Shown here piece by piece: positions 28,871-37,700 of a DNA stretch of 64,000 nucleotides. The notes below the pieces were generated by a model, which worked only from the letters and a program-made list of their open reading frames with translations, made no database searches and was not told the origin of the DNA. The position numbers and the translations under genes were made by a program. Origin of the DNA: Tritrichomonas musculus (taxonomy: Eukaryota > Parabasalia > Tritrichomonadida > Tritrichomonadidae); contig JAPFFF010000023.1 of assembly GCA_039105265.1 (NCBI GenBank), positions 1 to 64,000 on the forward strand, read 5' to 3'. Within the stretch, counting starts at the first letter, position 1. Every line of letters begins with the position of its first letter.

Positions 28871-31281
28871 AAGTTCATCTCTTTCAATTTCTTTATTTCT
28901 GATTGAATAAAGAAGTAGTTGATTCCAAGTCTCCAATTCATCTGTAAGAAATCCAAATCAAACACGTCAATATGAACCAAATCCTGCACATCCAAGATGC
29001 TCATTGAAATGAACAAAAAGTTTGTTCCAAAAGAATACTGCAGCGACTTCCAATCGGAATTTTTCATCATTTTATTACTAAAGTCGAAAACTTTTTCAAA
29101 TTCAGATTTCCAATCATTGTTGATTGAAATGATCAACAAAAGGCAAAAAGAAGCAATGCCGATCGCCTCAGAAAAGCCACCCTCATAATTATTCACAAAC
29201 TGCAAAGTTGTCCAAAGGGCTGTTTTATAATCATTATCCACTTTTTGAAGGTATTCACAATTTTTGTTAATATTCAAATTTTCAACTTTTTCAAAGCGAT
29301 TTGTTTCACTGTTGAATTTCATTTGATTTTCAGAAAATTGACAGATGTTTGTTTTAATAGGATTTTGAAAAACCGTTGACAATACTCGTTCAGCAAAGAT
29401 AAAAATAGTTCTCGAGTCAAGTTGGTCGAATTCATTTTCATAAGCCATACAAAGTGTCTCAAATAAAATTACAATGAATTTTTCAATTGAAAAGATTTTT
29501 ATCCAAGCTCGCCAAGAAAGAATGATTCCTTGGTACTCGACTATTTTAACCGCCGGAATTGAAATCAGCTGAAGATGATCAATAATGAGAATTCGAATAT
29601 CTGACTCATCCATCGGTTTGAATCTTGTCAAAAGTTCAAATGAATAGTCAGTAACTCGAATAGACATAATAGAAAAAGACGACCTTTCATTCTTGTATTG
29701 ATGACAAGTTGAAAGATAAATGAATAACCGTTTTAAAACCTTATAATTAGGAAATTTAAGTGAAAGCAATTTCAATGAATTAGGATGATTAGTTTTAATT
29801 CCCCAAATGAAAGCACTCACAAACAAATAAGGGAAATTTTTCAATTGAAACACATCAATTTCATTTTTTTCTTTGCATTCGCTCAAAAATTTGTATAATT
29901 TATTTATCGGTTTATCATTCAAAAAGTCGATATTTTGAGGGACCACAATTTCATTATTTCTATTCAAAAAGTTCTCAAGATATGAATTCAATTGGCTGTC
30001 GAATTTTGAATTGAATTTTCTGAATGACGAGATGACATCATCATCGGCATGACGCGTGCAGCCTTCGTAGAAGGAGATGAAAAGGAAAAACAAAATTTGA
30101 AAGTGATTTTCATCAACAATTTCATTGAAACAGTCGTACAAAGCAGTCATGATTGGGAAGAAGACATGTTGGCCTATCCAAGTCAATCTGACATCGTCAA
30201 TTCTTTTCAAAAGTTGAGTTGCCAAATTGACAGATGATTGAATGTCCTTCTCTACCAACTTCTGCATGAAAATGTTCGCTATCTCGCACGTGAACGACGG
30301 ATAACGTAATGCATCTTCAATTAACGTATCAATTGAAAAAGTTTCAGGCTTGGCAAACAAAAAGTTCAGTGATGTTTCATAAGATGGCAAAATTCCATTT
30401 GGACACTGCGGATGAATGATTTTAAAGCTAAAAATGTCTATTTGTGAGAACGGAGCATTATTGTAATCCTTCAAAAAGTTTGATATAATTTCTCTATCGT
30501 TTTCGGTTTCATTCAATTCATTTGATTTTTTTGATAAATTCAAAAAAATGTTCTGATTTGTATTGCTCATGTATTCATCACTGAAATACTTGTTCATCCA
30601 TTCGTCATTCCTTATGATTTCGATGACTTTGAATATTCTTTTTGATTTGAAATGAGTTGTTTGAAAAGAATTCAAAAAGTGGGACACAATGTAAGATGGA
30701 TTGCTCAAATAGTAATTAATGAATGAGATGTAAAGTGCAGTCAATGTCAGATCAGTTGCGACAATCTTGATGCCAGATTCATCAAGAGTAATCAACTGAA
30801 AAATCGCAAACATGAAAAAAGCGGTTTTAAATTTATCGTTGTAATAAAAATGCTCCATTAAATAGTCAGGAAAAAGTGCCATCACAAGATGGACTTGTGT
30901 TATAGGCAGTTTAGAGATTGGACTATCAAACGGGTCATTCATTTTGAATAATAATTGAGCCTGTTTGAATTTTTCTGGGAAAAATAATCGTCCCGATGAA
31001 ACTAGAACACTGAAGTATGGCGAACGGGCCAATTGAATGACCGTTTTCTTCATCTCCACTTTGTTTGTATTCATTAAAACTACTATTAATGCATTTAATG
31101 CACTTTGAGAAGACTTTTCACTATAGACTGGAAGATTGTTGAATGATTCAACATCGCTCATTTCAATGATTTTGCGTGATCCACAAACTAATGGCATGTT
31201 TTCTAAGTCTAGGTTGGCAAAAACCATCGATGGATCATCTGAAATAACTGATATTAAATATTTATTAAATGAACTATTCAT
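28852..31281 (-). CDS. Large alpha-helical protein, unrecognised (possibly Mediator-tail-like)
   Basis: An 809-codon frame rich in Phe, Ile, Leu, Asn and Asp and built of helical stretches without a catalytic motif, signal peptide or clear membrane span. The true N-terminus appears to lie further upstream in another frame (see 31299-31457), because the sequence directly before the first ATG reads on as a natural protein (FPKYYIEHLGSDPKD). With that part added, the opening resembles the start of Med5/Med24/Med33 Mediator-tail subunits (a short helical N-region followed by 'YL..LI..DP..VF..L'), but this is a weak resemblance from memory. Treat the function as unknown. Its last codons are duplicated downstream in the repeat at 28608-28870. 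Confidence 0.7.
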   Translation of the reverse strand: MNSSFNKYLISVISDDPSMVFANLDLENMPLVCGSRKIIEMSDVESFNNLPVYSEKSSQSALNALIVVLMNTNKVEMKKTVIQLARSPYFSVLVSSGRLFFPEKFKQAQLLFKMNDPFDSPISKLPITQVHLVMALFPDYLMEHFYYNDKFKTAFFMFAIFQLITLDESGIKIVATDLTLTALYISFINYYLSNPSYIVSHFLNSFQTTHFKSKRIFKVIEIIRNDEWMNKYFSDEYMSNTNQNIFLNLSKKSNELNETENDREIISNFLKDYNNAPFSQIDIFSFKIIHPQCPNGILPSYETSLNFLFAKPETFSIDTLIEDALRYPSFTCEIANIFMQKLVEKDIQSSVNLATQLLKRIDDVRLTWIGQHVFFPIMTALYDCFNEIVDENHFQILFFLFISFYEGCTRHADDDVISSFRKFNSKFDSQLNSYLENFLNRNNEIVVPQNIDFLNDKPINKLYKFLSECKEKNEIDVFQLKNFPYLFVSAFIWGIKTNHPNSLKLLSLKFPNYKVLKRLFIYLSTCHQYKNERSSFSIMSIRVTDYSFELLTRFKPMDESDIRILIIDHLQLISIPAVKIVEYQGIILSWRAWIKIFSIEKFIVILFETLCMAYENEFDQLDSRTIFIFAERVLSTVFQNPIKTNICQFSENQMKFNSETNRFEKVENLNINKNCEYLQKVDNDYKTALWTTLQFVNNYEGGFSEAIGIASFCLLLIISINNDWKSEFEKVFDFSNKMMKNSDWKSLQYSFGTNFLFISMSILDVQDLVHIDVFDLDFLQMNWRLGINYFFIQSEIKKLKEMNFIPQFD

Positions 31282-31298
31282 ATCTTTGGGATCAGAAC

Positions 31299-31457
31299 CT
31301 AAATGCTCAATATAATATTTTGGAAAACCTCAATCTCTTTTTTGGAGAACTCTTTCTTTATTAGGGTAAGAAACTCATCTGTCGATATCCGAATTGTCCA
31401 CATCTTTTTACAAAAATCTCTTAATTCAAGAAGTTTGGCATTATCAACTTCGTCCAT
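31299..31457 (-). CDS. Probable N-terminal part of the 28852-31281 gene, in a shifted frame
   Basis: From an ATG at 31455-31457 this frame encodes MDEVDNAKLLELRDFC, then DEFLTLIKKEFSKKEIEV, before ending at a stop overlapping the next frame. A second frame starts to look coding at the same point and runs into the 809-codon ORF. The switch falls at a run of four A (31324-31327, TTTT on the coding strand), so a one-base sequencing or assembly slip, or a real frameshift mutation, is the simplest reading. No GT..AG trichomonad intron is visible. A TCATA initiator six bases upstream of this ATG supports it as the true start. Confidence 0.55.
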   Translation of the reverse strand: MDEVDNAKLLELRDFCKKMWTIRISTDEFLTLIKKEFSKKEIEVFQNIILSI

Positions 31458-31460
31458 TTT

Positions 31461-31465
31461 TATGA
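31461..31465 (-). promoter_or_regulatory. Initiator candidate for the large helical protein gene
   Basis: Minus-strand TCATA, with the +1 A at 31463, six nt from the ATG at 31457. It fits TCA-Py-(A/T) and favours the upstream start over the ATG at 31281. Confidence 0.4.
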
Positions 31466-31535
31466 ATATCAGTCGACCAAACATCAATTGAAAACACGAA
31501 CATACAAAAATATTTTTAATAATGCAGTTTACCAA

Positions 31536-32056
31536 TGACTTTTGCTAATAATATGATAAGACAATCTTATGAAATAAAACAATCATTTCTAATTGCCAAA
31601 TATCTTTTAAAATCAAACTAATTTGACATTTTTATTTATTTTATATTTTTTTTCTTTGTTAATGAATAATAACGCTATGGTAATCATGATATTTAATAAA
31701 AACGACTGATTTTTATATTTAAAAATGAAAATCATGACATTTAAAAAAAAAATATCAAAAAATCGATATGAATATCAAATACTAATCATATCTTTACAAC
31801 TGCGATTTTACTATTTTTTCAATCAAAAGGATTGGTTTGCAAGATCAAAAGAGACTTCTCTAATAGATTTTATTATTATCTATTAAATGAAATATGTAGA
31901 AATACTAGACAAGAAACAAAAATATCCACATTACGAGCATCGTACCTCTAGGCTTGATCGAAAAAACAAAAACTTTTCGATTAAAGATTTCCAAAAATTC
32001 GAAGTATTTCGTCTCCCAAAAAGCTTCTTGAATCATTAGGAAGAATTGCAGTTTGT
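31536..32056. other. AT-rich intergenic region before the caspase-like relic
   Basis: No gene is supported. I see no continuation of the caspase-like sequence upstream of 32057, so the relic appears 5'-truncated or its beginning has decayed beyond recognition. Confidence 0.35.
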
Positions 32057-32560
32057 ATGAATGAAAGATCAACAGCACATCTTCCAAAAGAAGTTCTTGA
32101 CAATGTTTGCTTTATAATCATTAATCATTACGAAGATAAAAGGAATGAACTCGGCGTGGGACCATTAAACGACGGCAATCTTATAGCACATCTTCACCAC
32201 CGCCTTGGATATAAAGTATTCTATATTCATAATACAAAAAGTGAAATATTTGTAAACGATCTTGGATTTTTCATGAAATATGCAAAAGTGGCTTTGACCG
32301 TTTTTTAGTCAGGAAGAGATAATAATTCAGATGGAATTGAGTTTATCGATAAAACTCTTTCAAAACCAATGATAGATGAAGTTGTTGCAAATAATTGTTG
32401 TTGCGGAAAACAAAGAATCCCTTTCATTAAGATTGTAAATCTAATTATTCTCATTATTATTGATGTAAAAAACATAATTAATGATTTATTTCCAAACATT
32501 TATGCATGTTTAAAGAATTTTATTCTCAATTTGCATATAAGATTAATTAACCGAGTGTAG
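32057..32560 (+). pseudogene. Caspase-like (peptidase C14, metacaspase-related) gene relic
   Basis: The frame reads ELGVGPLNDGNLIAHLHHRLGYKVFYIHN, the typical caspase-fold start (G-LND-x-x-x-x-x-x-L..LGF.V), then FVNDLGFFMKYAKVALTVF, an in-frame stop at 32306-32308, and SGRDNNSDGIEFIDKTLSK. Intact relatives have F-x-SGHG there; here the catalytic His is Arg. The next block (PMIDEVVANN, CCCGKQRIP) is where the catalytic Cys strand should follow, but sequence decays into low-complexity Ile/Asn. It is a host-gene relic with one stop, a lost His and no recognisable catalytic Cys. Alternatively it is a decayed copy of a paralogous cluster common in trichomonads. Confidence 0.65.
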
Positions 32561-32678
32561 GAGCTCAAATTGAGTACATTTGCTACTTTCGTTTGATATT
32601 TTCAAACAACAAATATATAAATTAATATTTTTATTGTCACCTCCAACAACTGCTTTTAAACAAATTCAAGAAAATCAC

Positions 32679-32679
<1 letters not shown>

Positions 32680-32712
<33 letters not shown>

Positions 32713-32770
32713 GAATACTTATCGCCCCCGATACTTATTGAACTCGGAGGTTAAGGTCAATATTGACCTT
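32680..32770. promoter_or_regulatory. T32 tract plus 18-bp perfect palindrome
   Basis: T x 32 at 32680-32711 is followed 41 bp later by AAGGTCAATATTGACCTT at 32753-32770. The inner 14 bp are identical to the palindrome upstream of the BspA-like gene. No gene starts immediately downstream; the nearest is the minus-strand gene ending at 32960. Confidence 0.4.
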
Positions 32771-32959
32771 ATATCGTACATCAGAAAAAAAAGTTCGAAA
32801 CTTTTTTGCACTTTTGCAAAAAATACCATGAGTAGCTTCATGCTTTTTTCACTTTTTTATTATTATTATTATTATTTTTTTTTTTTTTTTTTTTTTGAGA
32901 CTTTTAAGTATGCTAAATAATAAATTTCGAATGAAAAATAAATAATTTATGTAAGAACA

Positions 32960-34546
32960 TTATCTAATTAAACCATATAATTCAATGTTACCTAAATCCA
33001 TTACATGATCACCACAATCATTTAATCCTTTCATTGTTAATTTCACAGATTGAACATACTGATGATTTTGCACAGAAAAAGTTGCTTCTTTAGCTTTACT
33101 CAATTTTTTAGTTGAATTTACATCATCAAGAACAATTTCTTTGCCATTTTCAGTAACACCAGTCAATGTCCAACTTGTGAACTTATATTTGCCATATCTA
33201 TTTCCCACACGAAGTTTATATTTATCAATCAAAACGATCGACTTTTTGAATTCAATTTGAAAGAAAGAATTTTCTTCATTTTGAGACACCCACCATTTAT
33301 CATTAAAATTAGGGTCAATGATCATATTAATAATTTTTTTATTATTCTCGTCATCTTCAGAATTACCACTAATTTCAACGAGTCCTTGATCAACTGGATT
33401 CGACTTATAACTATCGAACAAATATTGAAAAATTCCTTTTTTGCATTCAATTGAATTTGCTTTCAATTGGACCTCATTCAATTTTTCATTTATATTGTCA
33501 ACCGTTAATTTTAAAAGTTTTTGTTCTTGACTATTTTTTTCTATGAGTTCAGAAGTCTTTTGTTCAAATGACTTCATTTCGTTAACGGTCGTTTTATTCA
33601 ATAATAAGAATTCATTTTGTTCATCGATTTGTTTTTGAATCATTTTTTCATTTTCTTCGTATTTCTTCATGAAATCAAAAACAATTTCAAGTTGATTTTC
33701 AAGTTTCGATATTCTTTGAATATAGCCATTTTCTTTCTCTTTCTGTTGTTGTTCGAAAATTTCAAATTTGGATTTCAATTGATTTGATTCTTCAATGAAA
33801 ATTTTCATTCGCGCTTCAATATTCAATGGTTTGAAAAAGTCGGTTCTTTCTTCAATTGAAAACAATTTTTCTATCTCACGGTCTGTCATTTGCAAGTAAT
33901 CAAGACAACTCGGAAGTAACAAAAGATTTTCTTCTTCACTTTTCATCATCTTTCTGTCTTCAATGATTCCAATGACAAAGTTAAATAGCAAGTGATGGTC
34001 TTTCAAATTTCTTTTTGGAGAATTCAAAATTCGATTCAACATTTCAAGTGGTAATTTGTGAAGATTTCCATTTTGAATACTAAAATCTAAATTTTTTGAG
34101 AGAATTTCTTCCTTCTCAAAATTGGGTTCTGAATCTTCTGAATTATTTGAATATTCCTCAATAATTCTGTTGATATCTGGTCGATTTTCTATGAAATTTT
34201 GGATGAGTGCGAGAAGCTCGGCGTATTCATACTTTTGGCTGAGTTTGTAATAATGTTCGTAGTTGCTATCATCAACTTCAATTTCGTGGGTTTTGATTGA
34301 ATTTATAAAATTTGCAAATATGTCGTATTTGACGTCTTCTTTAATATATATAGCATTTGTGTGATGAATTTCATTAGCTTTTTGTTTGAAATATCGAAGC
34401 TTGCCAAGAAATTCTTCTTTAGATGTTTTAATTTTATGCAGGCTGCCCTCTTTATCTTCAAAAATAATGGTTAAATCTTCTTGATCTCCAATTGGAAGAA
34501 TTTTCAGTTTTAAGCCTTGCATTTTATAAAACTCAAAAATTTTCAA
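32960..34546 (-). CDS. BTB-like, coiled-coil and F5/8C (discoidin) domain protein
   Basis: A 528-residue protein. Residues about 15-125 resemble a BTB/POZ fold (LTIIFEDKEGSLHKIKTSKEEF, IYIKEDVKYDIFANFINSIKT, HYYKLSQKYEYAELLALIQNFI). A BACK-like helical region follows (NLHKLPLEMLNRILNSP, HLLFNFVIGII). Residues about 255-370 are coiled coil. The last 140 residues are a galactose-binding-like F5/8C domain (IIDPNFNDKWWVSQNEENSFFQIEFKKSIVLIDKYKLRVGN, FTSWTLTGV, VQSVKLTMKGLN, DLGNIELYG). It is probably a cytosolic protein-interaction adaptor with a C-terminal ligand-binding domain. An internal Met at residue 9 could be the start. It shares this layout with the gene at 42594. Such proteins are numerous in trichomonads. 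Confidence 0.85.
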   Translation of the reverse strand: MKIFEFYKMQGLKLKILPIGDQEDLTIIFEDKEGSLHKIKTSKEEFLGKLRYFKQKANEIHHTNAIYIKEDVKYDIFANFINSIKTHEIEVDDSNYEHYYKLSQKYEYAELLALIQNFIENRPDINRIIEEYSNNSEDSEPNFEKEEILSKNLDFSIQNGNLHKLPLEMLNRILNSPKRNLKDHHLLFNFVIGIIEDRKMMKSEEENLLLLPSCLDYLQMTDREIEKLFSIEERTDFFKPLNIEARMKIFIEESNQLKSKFEIFEQQQKEKENGYIQRISKLENQLEIVFDFMKKYEENEKMIQKQIDEQNEFLLLNKTTVNEMKSFEQKTSELIEKNSQEQKLLKLTVDNINEKLNEVQLKANSIECKKGIFQYLFDSYKSNPVDQGLVEISGNSEDDENNKKIINMIIDPNFNDKWWVSQNEENSFFQIEFKKSIVLIDKYKLRVGNRYGKYKFTSWTLTGVTENGKEIVLDDVNSTKKLSKAKEATFSVQNHQYVQSVKLTMKGLNDCGDHVMDLGNIELYGLIR

Positions 34547-34755
34547 TGTAATACAATCGTTTCAAACTTTTACAATAATCTTTCAATTTTTTGGTTCAAA
34601 GCAAGGGTTATATATAAATATGGTAACTAGTAGCATTAACATTTCTAAAAAGCTTTAACAAAATCTTTTGGATCAAAAAAAAAAAAAAAAAAAAATAAAA
34701 TAAAATAAAAATTCATATATATATTAAATTTAAAAAATAAATAAAAAATAATTAA

Positions 34756-37700
34756 TTAAACAGGTATTTCTGGGAACGAAGCAATAGATTTCCTTCTTCT
34801 ACTTTTCTTTGAAGCACTTCTAACCTGATTTAACTTTAATAGATATTCAGCTGCTTTCCTTTCATCTTTTGGTACATCAGCAGTACCTTCATTATAAATG
34901 TGATGAAGCATTTCAATTGCTTTTTCATAATTAAGAGAAGCAGATAATTCTAGATATTTCAAACCTTCTCTAACGTTCTTAGTAACATGATTACCAGTGA
35001 ATAATTCTTCACCATAATTGAAGCATCCAGCAGGATTCATATTTAGTGCAGCTTCTCTGTACCAGCCCAAAGAGTCAGAATATTTAAATAACTTATTATA
35101 TATTTCTCCTAATTTAATCATTGATCGTTCATCACCTTTATTAGCAGCTTCTGTCAAATACTTGATTTCATTATTACTATCTTTTTTCTTTCCATAAATT
35201 TTGGCAAGTAATCGAAGTGCTGATAAGTCACCTTCTTTGGCACCTTTATGAGCCCATTCGAGTGCTTTATCGCGATTCTTCTCAACTCCATAGCCTTCGT
35301 TGTAGTATTCTCCAAGGCTTGTCATGCCGTCAAGAGATTCATTTTCTGCTGCTTTTGTAGTCCAGAAAACTGCCTTTTCAACGCTTGGTGGGACTCCTTT
35401 TGCGTGAGCGAAGAGTGAAGCTACATGGCTTTGAACTTTGTTGAATCGCTTTTCGCAAGCTTTCTCTAAATATTCTTTTGATTTTTGCTCATCTTTCTTT
35501 ACACCAATTCCTTTTTCATATAATTCATAAAGGCGAAGGTATCCGTAAAAGTTATCTTGATCTGCATAAAACTTTGCGTTATTGAAAGCTTCATCATATT
35601 TCTTATTTTCTTCATATGCGTATGATAAGGAAATAACAGCATCTTGAATACCTTTTGAGGCCGATAATCCGTATAATCTGATAGCTTGGTTAATATCTTT
35701 CGGAAGTTCGGGATTTTCACCTGAATGATATAAAAGTGCCATATGATACATACCTTTTGGAGATCCAAGGTCGGATGAGCGTTTATAATAAGATATAATA
35801 ACATTCTGCGGTGGTATAACTCCTAATTTTCCTTTTTCGAGAAATTGGGCATATGCTGCAGGAGCTTCTGGATCGGGATTACTGTTATCAGCTGCTTTCT
35901 TGAGCCAAGAGGAAGCAAGTGCGTATTGTGGTGGACGATCGTTTGCGTACCAAAGTCCGAGATTATATTGCACTTCTGAATCATCTCTTTCAGCAGCACT
36001 TTCCATTAGGCGATAAGCTTCTTTTTCATTCTTTTCTACACCTATTCCTTCTTTAAGGCATTTTGCGTAGCTAATGATACCATCAACATAATCTTGATCA
36101 GCTGATCGCTTAAAGTATTCAGCTGCTTCAACTTGGTTCTCAGGAACGCCCTTTCCATCACGTAGTAAGCAGCCATATCTGTATTGGGATTCTCTGTCGC
36201 CAGCATCAGCCATCCCTTTAATTATTTCTTCTGGGGTTTTAATAATTGTTTTTCTATTAATAGTCCTCTCTCTGCGCTTCCTATGTTCTCTTAAAGGTTT
36301 TTGTGGTGCAACTTTAGAGGTCACGTATTTATGAGATACAACTTTCTTCTGATATTCATTCAATCTTTCAAGATCAATTCCACCAATACTTTCAACAAAA
36401 TCAAAACTGCTAAGAGTTTCAAGAATAGCATTAATTGGCGGACGTTCTTCTGGTTTTTGGGTCCAGCATTTTTCAATGAATTGTTTAAGTGGTTCGTTGA
36501 AATCAGCTGGTATTTCTGGCCTTTTTTCGTTTTGCAGAATATTAATTAATTGGAATTGAGACTTTAAATTTCCAAAAGGTTGAATACCTGTAAGAAGTTG
36601 GAAGCATAACATTCCATATGAGTATACATCTGCAGCTTTTCCATCATAAGCGAAATCATCTCCTTCTGCTTGACTTAGAACAATTTCTGGGGCCATATAA
36701 GCAGGAGTACCTGTTGCTGCTGTTTGGAACATAGCATTTTTTTGATCAATTAATTTTGAGCAGCCAAAGTCGGTAATAATTGGTTCAAAATGTTCATCTA
36801 AAAGAACGTTGTCGGGTTTAAGATCTCTGTGAATCAAGTTATGATTGTGAAGGAAAAACAGACCAGCAGCAATTCCGTAAACAACAATATACTTTTGAGT
36901 TAAATCCCATTCCTGAGGAGATTTGTGCTTATTTTCGGAATTAATTATATTAATAAGATCACCTTTTGAATAGAAAGGAGTAATCATATAAAACTGATTA
37001 TCTTCGGAGTCATCAATGAGGCCATAAAGTGATTGTAAAGTTGGATGAGTGAATGTTGAAAGAATCCAAACTTCTCGTTTAAGATTTATATCTTCTAGAT
37101 TTGATTTAACTTCTTTGATGGCAACAAGTTGGCTCGTATCATTATCTTTATATAAGTAAACATCGCCAAACTGACCTTTTCCAATTTGCTTAATCTTTTG
37201 GAAATCAGATAAATCTTTTAATAAGTCTGGATTGATGGTGTAATTGTCTGGGTCAAATTCTGGAATTTCTTGCTTTTCTTCTTCTTCTGGAGCATCTTCA
37301 CTTTCTAACTTCAACGCTTTTTGCGGAGAGGCCTTAATTGTCCTAAACTTATAAGGAACAACTTTACTTTGGTATGAATCTAATCTTTCAATATCAATAT
37401 CTCCAATACTTTCAATGAAATCTAGATTGCCAAGAGTTTCCAAAATTTTAACAAATGGGGGCCGATCTTCTGGTTCTTGAGTCCAGCATTTTTCAATGAA
37501 TTGCTTAAGTGATTCGTTGAAATCTGGTGGAATAGCAGGTCTCTTCTTTGCACTTAAAATTTTGAAGATTTGGAATTGACTATTTACATTTCCAAATGGT
37601 GTAACTCTAGTAAGAAGCTGGTAGCATAGCATTCCATATGAGTATACATCAGCAGCTTTTCCATCGTATGAAACGCCATCACCTACATCCTGGCTGGTGA

